From contig NZ_LOHP01000051.1 in the NCBI RefSeq assembly GCF_001482305.1, positions 1 through 51,064 on the forward strand: a stretch of 51,064 nt of DNA, given 5' to 3'. Of this stretch, positions 1-11,863 are shown one piece after another. Both the position numbers and the translations under genes were made by a program. The stretch is from Leucobacter sp. G161. GTDB taxonomy: Bacteria > Actinomycetota > Actinomycetes > Actinomycetales > Microbacteriaceae. The notes beneath the pieces were generated by a model, which did no database searches, had not been told where the DNA came from, and saw only the letters and a program-made list of their open reading frames with translations. Position 1 is the stretch's first letter. Every line of letters starts with the position of its first letter.

Positions 1-47
1 TCGAATACGAGACCATCATGAACGAACAGGTCGCACTCGCGGCCTGA
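1..47 (+). CDS. C-terminal fragment of an unidentified protein
   Basis: The frame starting at base 3 is open to a TGA at 45-47 and reads EYETIMNEQVALAA. Only 14 residues are visible, so no family can be assigned. It ends 56 bases before the first start codon of the alcohol dehydrogenase on the same strand, so the two could share an operon. It could also be a chance open frame at the window edge. Confidence 0.4.
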   Translation, partial: EYETIMNEQVALAA

Positions 48-103
48 CCAAACTGTCACCTAAACGTGCATCAGACCCCTATGTCAAGAACAACACCGTT
101 GAG

Positions 104-1105
104 GTGCAGGACAAGCCCGTGCCCGAAATCGGCGCAGACGAGATTCTGGTGAAGGTTGGCGGGGCCGGGGTGTGCCACTCGGACATCTCAATCATCGCCA
201 TGGGTGATGAGACTCCACTCATCGGCTCGACGCTCGGACACGAGGTCGCCGGCACAGTAGCCGAGATCGGCGCGGGCGTCATCGGATGGAACGAGGGCGA
301 CCGCGCCATCGTCTCATTGATCCTGTCGTGCGGGCAGTGCCGCGAGTGCCTCTCCGGCCGCGATAACCAGTGCGAGGTCGTGGCGCCACGCGATGCCCTC
401 GCACCGCTGTCTCCGGGCATCGGCAGCCCGGGCGGTATGGCCGACTACATCGCGGTCAAGGCGAGGCACCTCGATCCAATCGGGGATCTCGACCCCGTCG
501 CTGCGGCACCCCTCGCGGACGCAGCGCTCACGCCGATGCACGCCATCAATTCGGTTCGCGACCGAATGACCGGCGATGCGACCGTGGTGACCATCGGGCT
601 CGGCGGGCTCGGTCACATGGCGCTGCAGATTCTCGCGGCAACGACCGGGGCGCGGATCATCGCGCTCGACACGGACCCCGCGAAGCTCGCCTTCGCAGAA
701 ACCCACGGCGCGGATCTCGCGATCCCGAGCGACGGCGACGCGGCAGCACGGATTCTCGCGGAGACCCACGGGCGCGGTGCCGACGTCGTCTTCGACTTCG
801 TCGGCGTGCAGCCGACCGTGGAGCTCGCGGTCGCCGTGGTGCGCGGTGGCGGCGCGATCCGCTTCGTCGGGCTGGGTGGCGGCAGGTTCCCCTACATCGC
901 TGGCGGCGGGGCCGGGCTACCGTGGGGCGTGAACATCGAGCGGGCATACGGCGGCACGCGTGCAGACATGCGCCAGGTCATTGCGCTCGCACGGGCCGGC
1001 AAAATCTCGGTCGAGGTCGTTCGGTACGCGCTCGACGACGCACCGCAGGCCTTTGAGGACCTGCACAACGGCAAGATCGCCGGGCGGGCGGTGCTGGTAC
1101 CGTAG
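104..1105 (+). CDS. Zinc-dependent alcohol dehydrogenase (MDR family), start uncertain
   Basis: This is a medium-chain NAD(P)-dependent alcohol dehydrogenase that oxidises an alcohol to an aldehyde or ketone in the cytoplasm; the substrate cannot be read from sequence. The catalytic zinc site shows as GVCHSD near residue 23 and GHEVAG near 47. The structural zinc loop is a four-cysteine cluster (CGQCRECLSGRDNQC), and the Rossmann glycines are GLGGLGH near 166. The GTG at 104 is the first start codon in frame and has no visible ribosome binding site. It gives 333 residues, about 15 short at the N-terminus for this family. The frame stays open upstream past base 50 and the residues before 104 (YVKNNTVEV) still look homologous, but no ATG, GTG or TTG occurs there. 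The start may be non-canonical or lost. Confidence 0.8.
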   Translation: MQDKPVPEIGADEILVKVGGAGVCHSDISIIAMGDETPLIGSTLGHEVAGTVAEIGAGVIGWNEGDRAIVSLILSCGQCRECLSGRDNQCEVVAPRDALAPLSPGIGSPGGMADYIAVKARHLDPIGDLDPVAAAPLADAALTPMHAINSVRDRMTGDATVVTIGLGGLGHMALQILAATTGARIIALDTDPAKLAFAETHGADLAIPSDGDAAARILAETHGRGADVVFDFVGVQPTVELAVAVVRGGGAIRFVGLGGGRFPYIAGGGAGLPWGVNIERAYGGTRADMRQVIALARAGKISVEVVRYALDDAPQAFEDLHNGKIAGRAVLVP

Positions 1106-1131
1106 GCCGTTCCCGGCCAGCGGGGAGCGGC
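1106..1131 (+). terminator. Candidate hairpin after the alcohol dehydrogenase
   Basis: Immediately after the stop codon, arms at 1106-1114 and 1123-1131 form a 9-bp stem with one G-T pair around an 8-base loop. No T-run follows, so termination is only a possibility. Confidence 0.3.
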
Positions 1132-1462
1132 ACGGCGGGGTGGCAGCGGTGTCGTCACCCCGTCGCGGCGAGCACAGCGACCACCGGGCGGTGAGCACCG
1201 CAACCTGCCCCACCGCCACGGCGGCGAACAGCACAAGGAGCACGATGACGGCCGGGCACCCCCGGCCTCGGTCACGGCGTGCGATCGCAAGCAACGCGGC
1301 AGTCGAAGCACAGCCCGCAAACCCGATGCCGAGCACGGGGCGGAACGCGAGCAGTTGCGCGACACCAAATGCTCGCTGCGAGCCAAAGGCCTGCGGCCAG
1401 GTGAGGAACAGCGCGCACGCCGCGACGATCGCGCCCACGAGCAGCTTCCCGGCCAGGTGCAC
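1108..1462 (-). pseudogene. Truncated N-terminal membrane part of an endonuclease/exonuclease/phosphatase-like protein
   Basis: On the minus strand, from a GTG at 1462 with AGGAG just upstream, the frame encodes three hydrophobic helices: about residues 4-24 (KLLVGAIVAACALFL), 30-55 and 60-84 (AVIVLLVLFAAVAVGQVAVL). This resembles the three-helix anchor that precedes the catalytic domain of membrane-bound endonuclease/exonuclease/phosphatase proteins of this group. No catalytic domain follows. The frame runs into low-complexity residues and then antisense through the alcohol dehydrogenase. I read it as a remnant cut at about 1108. The family assignment is from memory of the anchor pattern and is tentative. 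I see nothing else gene-like in the 537 bases between the alcohol dehydrogenase and uvrB. Confidence 0.45.
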
Positions 1463-1595
1463 GCTCCTGCCCGTGGCAAGCAGCGGCTGACCTGGTGAAC
1501 CCGAATCATGTGTTGGCACGTACCCAGCTTTCTCGAGAGTACAACGACGGTGCGGCACCGCCTATAGCGGTCCGGCTGGGGCATCCACGCCATAG

Positions 1596-1635
1596 GCGAA
1601 CAAAGTTTCGAATACGAGGGCGAAAGGATTATCCT
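1596..1635 (+). promoter_or_regulatory. uvrB promoter with LexA-like (SOS) box
   Basis: The box at 1596-1611 reads gCGAAC-aaag-TTTCGa and matches the actinobacterial LexA palindrome TCGAAC-N4-GTTCGA at 10 of 12 positions. A TATCCT -10 element lies at 1630-1635, 7 bases before the ATG, so the transcript would be leaderless. The box overlaps the expected -35 region, where a repressor would block RNA polymerase. Confidence 0.55.
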
Positions 1636-1642
1636 AGAAACC

Positions 1643-3730
1643 ATGGAAGCAACCCGCAGCGTTCGACCATTCGAGGTCATCAGCGACTACGAGCCGAGCG
1701 GTGACCAACCGCAGGCGATTGAGGAGCTCTCGCGCCGCATCAACTCGGGCGACACCGACGTGGTGCTGCTCGGCGCGACAGGAACGGGTAAGTCGGCGAC
1801 GACCGCCTGGCTCATCGAGGCCGTGCAGCGGCCGACGCTCGTGCTCGCGCACAACAAGACGCTCGCCGCGCAGCTCGCGACAGAGTTTCGTCAGCTGTTC
1901 CCGAACAACGCAGTCGAGTACTTCGTTAGTTACTACGACTACTACCAGCCAGAGGCCTACGTTCCGCAAACGGACACCTTCATTGAGAAGGACTCGTCGG
2001 TCAACGCTGAGGTCGAGCGGCTCAGGCACTCGACGACGAACTCGCTGCTGAGCCGGCGCGACGTCATCGTCGTATCGACGGTCTCCTGCATCTACGGCCT
2101 CGGCAAGCCCGAAGAGTACCACGAGGCCAAGGTGCCGCTCGTCGTGGGGGACCGGCTGGACCGCGACGTGCTGCTACGTCGCTTCGTCGAGATGCAGTAC
2201 CAGCGCAACGACATCGAGTTCGTCCGCGGCAACTTCCGCGTGCGCGGAGACACCGTCGAGATCATCCCCATGTACGAGGAACTCGCGATCCGCATCGAGT
2301 TCTTCGGCGACGAAATCGAGGCCCTGTACTACCTGCACCCGGTCACGGGTGACGTCGTCAAGCAGGTCGACTCGGTGTCCGTGTTCCCGGGCTCCCACTA
2401 CGTCGCGAGCCGCGAGGTCATGAACCGCGCGATGGGGCAAATCACCGACGAGCTCGATCAGCGCACGAGGGAGCTCAAGGAGCAGAACAAGCTCGTTGAG
2501 GAGCAGCGGCTGCGCATGCGCACGACCTTCGATCTCGAAATGATGGAGCAGATTGGCTTCTGCTCGGGCATCGAGAACTATTCGATGCACATGGACGGCC
2601 GCGTGCCGGGCGAGGCGCCCCATTGCCTGCTCGATTACTTCCCAGATGACTTCCTCGTCGTCATCGACGAGTCCCACGTGACGGTGCCACAGATTGGCGC
2701 GATGTACGAGGGGGACTCCTCGCGCAAGCGCACGCTGGTGGATCACGGCTTCAGACTCCCGAGCGCGCTCGATAACCGCCCGCTGAAGTTTGGGGAGTTC
2801 AAGGAGCGGGTCGGCCAGACCGTCTACCTCTCGGCCACCCCGGGTAAGTATGAGATGGGCATCGCTGACGGTGTCGTCGAGCAGATCATTCGCCCGACCG
2901 GCCTCATCGACCCCGAGATCGTCGTGAAGCCGTCCGAGGGGCAGATCGATGACCTGCTCGAGGAGGTGCGGCTGCGCGTCGAGCGCGACGAGCGCGTGCT
3001 CGTCACGACACTCACGAAGAAGATGGCGGAGCAGCTCACCACCTTCATGGAGGAGGCCGGGGTGCGCGTGCGCTACCTGCACTCCGACGTCGATACGCTC
3101 CGCCGCGTCGAGCTGCTCACCGAGCTGCGCGCCGGAATCTTCGACGTGCTCGTCGGCATCAACCTGCTGCGAGAGGGCCTCGACCTACCCGAGGTGTCAC
3201 TCGTCGCGATCCTCGACGCCGACAAGGAGGGGTTCCTGCGATCCTCGACCTCGCTCATCCAGACGATCGGCCGTGCCGCGCGTAACGTCTCGGGCGAAGT
3301 CCACATGTACGCGGATCGCATCACCCCCTCGATGAAGCTCGCCATTGACGAGACCACGCGTCGCCGGGAGATGCAGGTCGAGTACAACACGAAGCACGGC
3401 ATCGATCCGACACCGCTGCGCAAGCAGATCGGCGATATCACCGAGATGCTCAACCGCGAGGCCGCGGACACCGAAGACGTACTCGCTGGCCGCGTCGCTC
3501 GCCACGCCCAAAAGGGTTCGCCGCAGCGTTCAAAGGGCAAGGCCGCATCACGGGCCGGTGCAATCGGTGCCGAGGGTGCGGACAAGCTTGAGGAACTCAT
3601 TGCGGATCTGACCTCTCAGATGCTGCTCGCTGCCGAGGAGCTCAAGTTCGAGCTCGCCGCGCGACTGCGCGACGAGGTCTCGGAACTGAAACGTGAGCTA
3701 CGCAGCATGGATGCCGCAGGGCATATTTGA
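1643..3730 (+). CDS. uvrB: Excinuclease ABC subunit UvrB
   Basis: UvrB is the damage-verifying helicase-like subunit of nucleotide excision repair. It is loaded on DNA by UvrA and then recruits UvrC for the dual incision. Visible features are Walker A GATGTGKS at 44-51, the aromatic beta-hairpin [10 protein letters not shown] at 97-106, the DESH box near 347, the C-terminal helicase motif [13 protein letters not shown] and a C-terminal UVR helical hairpin at about 650-690 that contacts UvrC. Its 695 residues are normal for the family. The ATG at 1643 gives the canonical N-terminus, and a -10 element 7 bases upstream points to a leaderless mRNA. uvrA and uvrC lie about 1 kb downstream, after an unrelated minus-strand gene. 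Confidence 0.97.
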   Translation: MEATRSVRPFEVISDYEPSGDQPQAIEELSRRINSGDTDVVLLGATGTGKSATTAWLIEAVQRPTLVLAHNKTLAAQLATEFRQLFPNNAVEYFVSYYDYYQPEAYVPQTDTFIEKDSSVNAEVERLRHSTTNSLLSRRDVIVVSTVSCIYGLGKPEEYHEAKVPLVVGDRLDRDVLLRRFVEMQYQRNDIEFVRGNFRVRGDTVEIIPMYEELAIRIEFFGDEIEALYYLHPVTGDVVKQVDSVSVFPGSHYVASREVMNRAMGQITDELDQRTRELKEQNKLVEEQRLRMRTTFDLEMMEQIGFCSGIENYSMHMDGRVPGEAPHCLLDYFPDDFLVVIDESHVTVPQIGAMYEGDSSRKRTLVDHGFRLPSALDNRPLKFGEFKERVGQTVYLSATPGKYEMGIADGVVEQIIRPTGLIDPEIVVKPSEGQIDDLLEEVRLRVERDERVLVTTLTKKMAEQLTTFMEEAGVRVRYLHSDVDTLRRVELLTELRAGIFDVLVGINLLREGLDLPEVSLVAILDADKEGFLRSSTSLIQTIGRAARNVSGEVHMYADRITPSMKLAIDETTRRREMQVEYNTKHGIDPTPLRKQIGDITEMLNREAADTEDVLAGRVARHAQKGSPQRSKGKAASRAGAIGAEGADKLEELIADLTSQMLLAAEELKFELAARLRDEVSELKRELRSMDAAGHI

Positions 3731-3762
3731 GCGCTCGGGGATCGCGGCGAAGCGCCGTTGGC

Positions 3763-4599
3763 CTAGATCTGCCCGATGGCCTCGCGCTTCTCGGCCTGGA
3801 AGGTGTCTTCGCGCCGACCGTACGCCCAGTAGGGCGACAGCGAGAGCTGTGCGCGTTCGATGCCGCGCTCGTCAGTGAAGTAGGGACGAAGCGCCTTCAT
3901 TGCGCCGCGCTCGCCGTGCACGAACACCTGCACCCGACCAGGCTGCCACTCGGTGGCGCGGACCGCGTCAACCAACACGGTTGACGTACCGGCCTCGGCT
4001 TCGCCGCGGAAGAGCCAGGTGACGTCGACCCCTGCGGGGGCAGCGAGCTCGAGCACATCCGCCTCGCCAGCAACCTCAATGAGGGCCACGCCACGCGCGT
4101 CAGCAGGCATCGCCTCAAGGGCCGAGGCAATCGCGGGAATCGCTGACTCATCGCCAGCGAGGAAGTGCCAGTCCGCCGTGGGGTCGGGCGCGTAGCCTCC
4201 GCCAATTCCGCGGAGCACGACGGGGTCGCCTGGCTTCGCCCGATCCGCCCAGGGCCCGGCGTAGCCGTCGTCGCCGTGCGTGACGAAGTCGATCCAGACC
4301 TCGCCGGCCTCCTGGTCGATGCGGCGCACCGTGTAAGTCCGCGTCGAGGGCAGCTGCTCCGCGGGAAGCTGCTCGCGCAGTGCATCGAGGTCGTACGGGG
4401 GAGTGAGGTTGGTCTCGGGGTGCTGGAACAGCATCTTGCTGTAGGCATCGGTGAATCCGCTGGCCTCAATATCGGCCATACCGGGGCCGCCGGCAATGAT
4501 GCGCACGAGGTGTGGGCTGAGCTGCACGCGTTCCTTCACCTCGAGCACAATCTGCGGCCGAGCTGGGCGCTGGGTGCGTGCGGAAGGCTGTGCAGTCAT
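3763..4599 (-). CDS. Siderophore-interacting protein (FAD-dependent ferric-siderophore reductase family)
   Basis: Cytoplasmic flavoproteins of this family reduce ferric siderophores with NAD(P)H and release iron. The protein (278 residues) has the N-terminal FAD-binding barrel with RTYTVRRID near 118-126, a distance-conserved GDESAIPAIASALEAMP segment at the nucleotide-binding domain, and the C-terminal YWAYGRRE element typical of this family. The ATG at 4599 is preceded by GAGGT at a proper distance. It sits on the opposite strand between uvrB and uvrA with no functional link to them. No DtxR-like iron box is evident upstream, so iron control is not shown. No siderophore transporter lies nearby. 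Confidence 0.88.
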   Translation of the reverse strand: MTAQPSARTQRPARPQIVLEVKERVQLSPHLVRIIAGGPGMADIEASGFTDAYSKMLFQHPETNLTPPYDLDALREQLPAEQLPSTRTYTVRRIDQEAGEVWIDFVTHGDDGYAGPWADRAKPGDPVVLRGIGGGYAPDPTADWHFLAGDESAIPAIASALEAMPADARGVALIEVAGEADVLELAAPAGVDVTWLFRGEAEAGTSTVLVDAVRATEWQPGRVQVFVHGERGAMKALRPYFTDERGIERAQLSLSPYWAYGRREDTFQAEKREAIGQI

Positions 4600-4698
4600 G
4601 GGGGTACCTCATTCATCTGATGATTTGTCGCAGCATCCAGCTTCCCACACCGGGCCGCGCAAAGCCAGGAGTCAGCGCGGGGCGAACACCCAGATTTC

Positions 4699-4739
4699 TA
4701 GTACACACGTTCGAATTTGGTTCCTGGAGACGCTAAGCT
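4699..4739 (+). promoter_or_regulatory. uvrA promoter with LexA-like (SOS) box
   Basis: The sequence at 4699-4714 is TAGTAC-acac-GTTCGA, 10 of 12 matches to TCGAAC-N4-GTTCGA with a perfect right half. TAAGCT at 4734-4739 is a -10 element 6 bases before the GTG start. Spacing from box to -10 (19 bases) is nearly the same as at uvrB (18 bases), which supports shared SOS control of both genes. Confidence 0.5.
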
Positions 4740-4745
4740 AGGGGA

Positions 4746-7805
<3,060 letters not shown>

Positions 7806-7833
7806 TGGCAGCCAGGACTGCGAGAATGCGCTC

Positions 7834-9828
7834 GTGACAGACGACCCGCTTCGAGGAAGCCAAGGCGCCGGGGGCATCCCCGGCGCCTCCGGCGTTCCCG
7901 CTGACCCTCGTGACGCCTTCAAGCCTGCGCCCGGTGAAATCCCGACGAGCCCGGGCGTCTACCGGTTCTCCGATCGTCACGGCCGAGTGCTGTACATCGG
8001 GAAGGCCAAGAACCTCAGGGCGCGACTCTCGAACTACTTCCAGCCGATGCACTCCCTCATGCCCCGCACGAGACGCATGCTCTCGCTCGCGGCAAACGTT
8101 GACTGGACCGTGGTCGCGAGCGACACCGAATCGCTCGTCCTCGAGCACACCTGGATCACCGAGTACAAGCCGCCGTTCAACGTCCAGTTCAAGGACGATA
8201 AGACCTATCCCTATCTCGCGGTGACGCTCGCCGAGGAAGCACCCCGGCTCATCATCACCCGCAACGAGCGAATCAGGGGAGCGAAGTACTTCGGTCCCTA
8301 CCCGAAGGTCTGGGCAATCCGCGAGACCGCGGAACTGTTGCAGCAGGCGTTTCCGATCCGCACCTGCAATGACGCCGACTACAAGCGAGCCATGACGAGT
8401 GGCAAGCCGTGCCTCGCGGGCCAGATCGGACGCTGTTCCGGCCCCTGCTCGCACAGGGTCACGGTCGAGGAGCACCGGGAACGCGTGAGCGAGCTCGTCG
8501 CCTTCTTGGGTGGGAACTACCAGGCGCAGTTCCGCCGGCTGCAGCGCGAAATGAAGGATGCGGCTGGGGAGCAGCGCTACGAAGATGCGGCACGACTCCG
8601 CGACCAGGTCGCAGCGGTAGATCACGTCATGGAGAAGAACGCGATCGTGCTCGGCCACGAGGTCGATGTCGACGCCTTCGGGCTGCGCGTTGACGAGCTC
8701 TCGGCAGCGCTGCACCAGTTCATCATTCGCGGCGGCCGCGTGCGAGGCGAGCGGAGCTGGATCGTCGACGTCGAGCTCGACGACTCGCCCGGCAGGCTGC
8801 TCGAGCAAGTGCTGCAAACCGCGTACGAGGATGGCCGGGAGCCCCCGCCCGAGGTGCTCGTCCCGCAACTTCCCGACGGTCTCGAATCGCTCGAAGAGAC
8901 GCTCTCGAAGCTGCGTCCCCGCAAAGGCAAGGTGCGGATCCGCACCCCAGAACGCGGCGACAAGGCCCAGCTCATGGACCGCGCTACGCTCAATGCCGGC
9001 GAGAACCTCATGCGGTACAAGCTGAAGCGCGCCGCCGATATCACCTCCCGCACCGACGCACTCGCTGAGTTGCAGGGGGCAATCGGCATGGACGAGGCCC
9101 CCCTGCGCATTGAGTGCATTGACGTCTCGCATCTGCAGGGCACCGGGGTGGTCGCGTCGCTCGTCGTGTTCGAGGACGGGCTACCTGCCAAGAGCGAGTA
9201 TCGCAAGTACCGCATCGAGGAGACCACCGACGACACCGACTCGATCTATCAGGTCGTCTCTCGTCGGGCCGCGCAGCTCAACCACGCCCGAGAATCGGGG
9301 GAGCGGCCGACCGGTGCGTATCGCGCCAGGCCGCAACTGCTGATCGTTGACGGTGGCGAACCACAGGTGAAGGCCGCCCACCGGGCCCTCACCGAAGCCG
9401 GCGTCACCGATATTGCACTGTGCGGTATCGCGAAGCGCCTCGAGGAGCTCTGGCTGCCAGAGGACCCGTTCCCAGTTGTGCTCCCACGCACCAGCGAGGC
9501 GCTGTTTCTCGTGCAGCGGGCCCGCGACGAGGCGCACCGCTTCGCGATCACCTTCCAGCGGAAGCGTCGGAGCGAGGCGATTGCGTCGCAGCTCGCCGAC
9601 GTCCCCGGGCTTGGCCCGAAGCGGGTGCAGCAGCTGCTGCGGCACTTTGGATCGGCGGCCAGGCTCCGTGCCGCTTCGGTCGCGGAACTCGCCGCTGTGC
9701 CGGGAATCGGCGACCGGACGGCGGAACAGATTCTCGGCCACCTTACCCGACTCCGCAAACCCGCGGCTGACGCTAAGATTGTCGATGCGCAGACAGATAC
9801 GGAACTAGAGGGGGTAGACGATGAATGA
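7834..9828 (+). CDS. uvrC: Excinuclease ABC subunit UvrC
   Basis: UvrC is the nuclease that makes both incisions in nucleotide excision repair. The order of domains is GIY-YIG nuclease (GVY at 41-43, YIG at 54-56), a UVR helical hairpin that binds UvrB near 235-260 (GEQRYEDAARLRDQV), the RNase H-like 5' nuclease core (ECIDVSHLQG, then LVVFEDGLPAKSEYRKY) and two C-terminal helix-hairpin-helix repeats (DVPGLGPKR, AVPGIGDRT). I chose the GTG at 7834, giving 664 residues. The frame is open further upstream but would overlap uvrA in a low-complexity stretch. Its last 8 bases overlap rapZ. Confidence 0.95.
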   Translation: MTDDPLRGSQGAGGIPGASGVPADPRDAFKPAPGEIPTSPGVYRFSDRHGRVLYIGKAKNLRARLSNYFQPMHSLMPRTRRMLSLAANVDWTVVASDTESLVLEHTWITEYKPPFNVQFKDDKTYPYLAVTLAEEAPRLIITRNERIRGAKYFGPYPKVWAIRETAELLQQAFPIRTCNDADYKRAMTSGKPCLAGQIGRCSGPCSHRVTVEEHRERVSELVAFLGGNYQAQFRRLQREMKDAAGEQRYEDAARLRDQVAAVDHVMEKNAIVLGHEVDVDAFGLRVDELSAALHQFIIRGGRVRGERSWIVDVELDDSPGRLLEQVLQTAYEDGREPPPEVLVPQLPDGLESLEETLSKLRPRKGKVRIRTPERGDKAQLMDRATLNAGENLMRYKLKRAADITSRTDALAELQGAIGMDEAPLRIECIDVSHLQGTGVVASLVVFEDGLPAKSEYRKYRIEETTDDTDSIYQVVSRRAAQLNHARESGERPTGAYRARPQLLIVDGGEPQVKAAHRALTEAGVTDIALCGIAKRLEELWLPEDPFPVVLPRTSEALFLVQRARDEAHRFAITFQRKRRSEAIASQLADVPGLGPKRVQQLLRHFGSAARLRAASVAELAAVPGIGDRTAEQILGHLTRLRKPAADAKIVDAQTDTELEGVDDE

Positions 9829-10699
9829 GGTCGTAAACGGTCAAGAGATCTTGATCGTCACCGGTATGTCCGGGGCAGGCCGAAGCACCGTCGCCAATAC
9901 CCTCGAGGATCCCGGCTGGTATGTCGTCGACAACCTGCCGCTGTCTATGGTGAAGACGCTCGCTGACATGGCCGACAAGTCGGGTGGGGCACTGCCTCGC
10001 ATCGCCGCCGTCGTCGATGTTCGCGGGCGCGATCTCTTCGCCGATATCCAGGAAACGGTCAACGAGCTTCGACACACCGCCACCGTGCGCGTCGTGTTCC
10101 TCGATGCTGCTGACGACATCCTGGTGCGCCGATATGAGAGCGTTCGCCGCCCGCACCCGTTGCAGGTCGAGGCCGGAGGCCTTCTTGAAGGCATCCGACT
10201 TGAGCGGGAACGTTCGCAGGAGCTCCGGGCTACGAGCGATGTTGTCGTCGATACGTCGAGCTACAACGTCCACCAGCTCACCACAGCCACACGAGAGATG
10301 TTCTCGTCAGATGACGTTGCTGGTCTCCAGCTCACCGTCATGAGCTTCGGCTTTAAGTACGGCGCCCCCACTGATGTAGACCTCATGGCGGATATGCGGT
10401 TCATTCCGAACCCCTTCTGGGAGCCCGAGCTCCGTCCGCTCACCGGCGTCGATCCTTCGGTCAAGGAGTACGTCCTTGGCCGCGAGGGAGCAAGCGAGTT
10501 TATCGACGCCTATGTTGCCGCCCTCACCCCGGTCTTTGCCGGTTTCCAGCGTGAGAACAAGCGGCACGCATCGCTTGCCGTCGGTTGCACCGGCGGGAAG
10601 CACCGCTCCGTGGCTGTTGCCCGTGAGCTCGCAGACCGGTTGGCCGGTCTGCCCGGCGTGAGCGTTCAGCTCCGCCACCGCGACCTCGGTCGCGAGTAA
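9821..10699 (+). CDS. rapZ: RNase adapter protein RapZ / YvcJ-family nucleotide-binding protein
   Basis: Members bind ATP/GTP through an N-terminal P-loop and, in enterobacteria, a C-terminal domain binds small RNAs and RNase E. The actinobacterial role is not established. The P-loop GMSGAGRS is at residues 15-22, the family sequence YVVDNLP follows at about 34-40, and the C-terminal GCTGGKHRSVAVA is at about 253-265. Its 292 residues are normal. The ATG overlaps the uvrC stop by 8 bases, so translational coupling is likely. The order uvrC-rapZ-whiA is conserved in actinobacteria. Confidence 0.93.
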   Translation: MNEVVNGQEILIVTGMSGAGRSTVANTLEDPGWYVVDNLPLSMVKTLADMADKSGGALPRIAAVVDVRGRDLFADIQETVNELRHTATVRVVFLDAADDILVRRYESVRRPHPLQVEAGGLLEGIRLERERSQELRATSDVVVDTSSYNVHQLTTATREMFSSDDVAGLQLTVMSFGFKYGAPTDVDLMADMRFIPNPFWEPELRPLTGVDPSVKEYVLGREGASEFIDAYVAALTPVFAGFQRENKRHASLAVGCTGGKHRSVAVARELADRLAGLPGVSVQLRHRDLGRE

Positions 10700-10756
10700 T
10701 CCGGGCGCAGACCGCCCCGATTATTTAGCTGTTCATCTGTTTCGAAAGGAATATCT

Positions 10757-11731
10757 GTGCCGAGTACCGCCGATGTCATGAGCGAGCTGGTGAAGCTCCC
10801 CGTGCAACGGACCGGGGAGAGAATGGCGGAACTCGCCACGATCCTGCGCTTGTCTGGCGGCCTACACACCATCAATGGGCGCATTGCCCTTGAAGCTGAG
10901 CTGCATACCCCGCAGACAGTACAGCGTGTGCGTAAAGATCTTGCGGAGCTCTACGGCGTACGCGCCGAGGCCCGCCAGTTGCCCCCAACCACGGTGCGCC
11001 CGGGCGCACCCCAGTTCCTCGTCCGCGTGATCGACGGCGAGACCCTCGCCCGCCAGCTGGGGCTTCTTGACCAGCGCCGGCGCCCGATCCGCGGCTTGCC
11101 CAACCGCGTCACCACCGGTGACGCCAAGGAACTCGCGGCTGCCCTCCGCGGCGCCTTCCTTGCTCGCGGCAAGATCACCCCTCCGGGTCGCACCGTGAGC
11201 CTCGAAGTCGTCTGCCCGAGCAGCGAGACCTCGATGGCGCTCGTTGGTGCCGCAAGCCGGATCGGCGTTGACGCGAAGAGCCGCGATATTCGCGGTGTCT
11301 CCAAGCTGCTTGTGCGTGATGGCGAGGCCATCGGCACGCTCCTCGGGCTCATGGGAGCCGAGCAGTCGCGCGCCGCGTGGGACAGCCTCCGCAAGGCTCG
11401 CGAGACCCGCGCAACCGCGAACCGCCTGGTGAACTTCGATGACGCGAATCTGCGCCGGTCGGCCGAGGCTTCGGTCGCCGCGTGTGCCCGCGTGGAGCGC
11501 GCGCTCGAGATCCTCGGCGACGAGGTTCCCGACCACCTGAATTACGCGGGCAAGCTGCGCCTGACACACCGCGAGGCAAGCCTCGACGAGCTGGGCGCGC
11601 GCGCCGATCCGCCGCTCACGAAGGACGCGATTGCGGGGCGGATCCGCCGTCTACTCGCAATGGCCGACAAGTCAGCTGAGGATCAGGGCATCCCGGGGAC
11701 CGAAGCAAGCGTTCCCGAAGAACTCGTGTGA
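10757..11731 (+). CDS. whiA: DNA-binding protein WhiA
   Basis: WhiA is a transcription regulator that joins a degenerate LAGLIDADG homing-endonuclease fold to a C-terminal helix-turn-helix. In Streptomyces it works with WhiB in sporulation septation; non-sporulating relatives keep it with a probable role in division. The GTG at 10757 is preceded by GAAAGGA. Family segments seen are the N-terminal ELATILRLSGG and the C-terminal RLTHREASLDELG leading into the recognition helix. At 324 residues it is full length. It follows rapZ by 57 bases. It is followed by sodA rather than the glyceraldehyde-3-phosphate dehydrogenase gene often found here. Confidence 0.95.
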   Translation: MPSTADVMSELVKLPVQRTGERMAELATILRLSGGLHTINGRIALEAELHTPQTVQRVRKDLAELYGVRAEARQLPPTTVRPGAPQFLVRVIDGETLARQLGLLDQRRRPIRGLPNRVTTGDAKELAAALRGAFLARGKITPPGRTVSLEVVCPSSETSMALVGAASRIGVDAKSRDIRGVSKLLVRDGEAIGTLLGLMGAEQSRAAWDSLRKARETRATANRLVNFDDANLRRSAEASVAACARVERALEILGDEVPDHLNYAGKLRLTHREASLDELGARADPPLTKDAIAGRIRRLLAMADKSAEDQGIPGTEASVPEELV

Positions 11732-11774
11732 TCTAGCCAGCAGCGAACACTCGGCACCCCGAGGGTTCCCGCAA

Positions 11775-11837
11775 TAGACTGAGAAATGAAACTCTGTGGG
11801 GGAGCCGGGCTGGCCTCAGCACGACTTCCCCACAGAG
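11775..11837 (+). promoter_or_regulatory. sodA promoter and 5' leader hairpin
   Basis: TAGACT at 11775-11780 is a likely -10 element. A few bases after the expected transcript start, a perfect 10-bp inverted repeat (11792-11801 with 11828-11837) encloses 26 bases that can themselves pair partly. There is no T-run, so it is not an ordinary terminator. It ends 26 bases before the sodA ATG, outside its ribosome binding site, and could stabilise the mRNA or bind a regulator. Confidence 0.5.
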
Positions 11838-11863
11838 ACACACTGAAGAGAAATGGAGCTGCA

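Noticed and set aside
11786..11863. Upstream ATG extending sodA by 26 residues
   Set aside because: The extra residues are encoded by the leader hairpin, show no superoxide dismutase homology, and a good ribosome binding site precedes the ATG at 11864.
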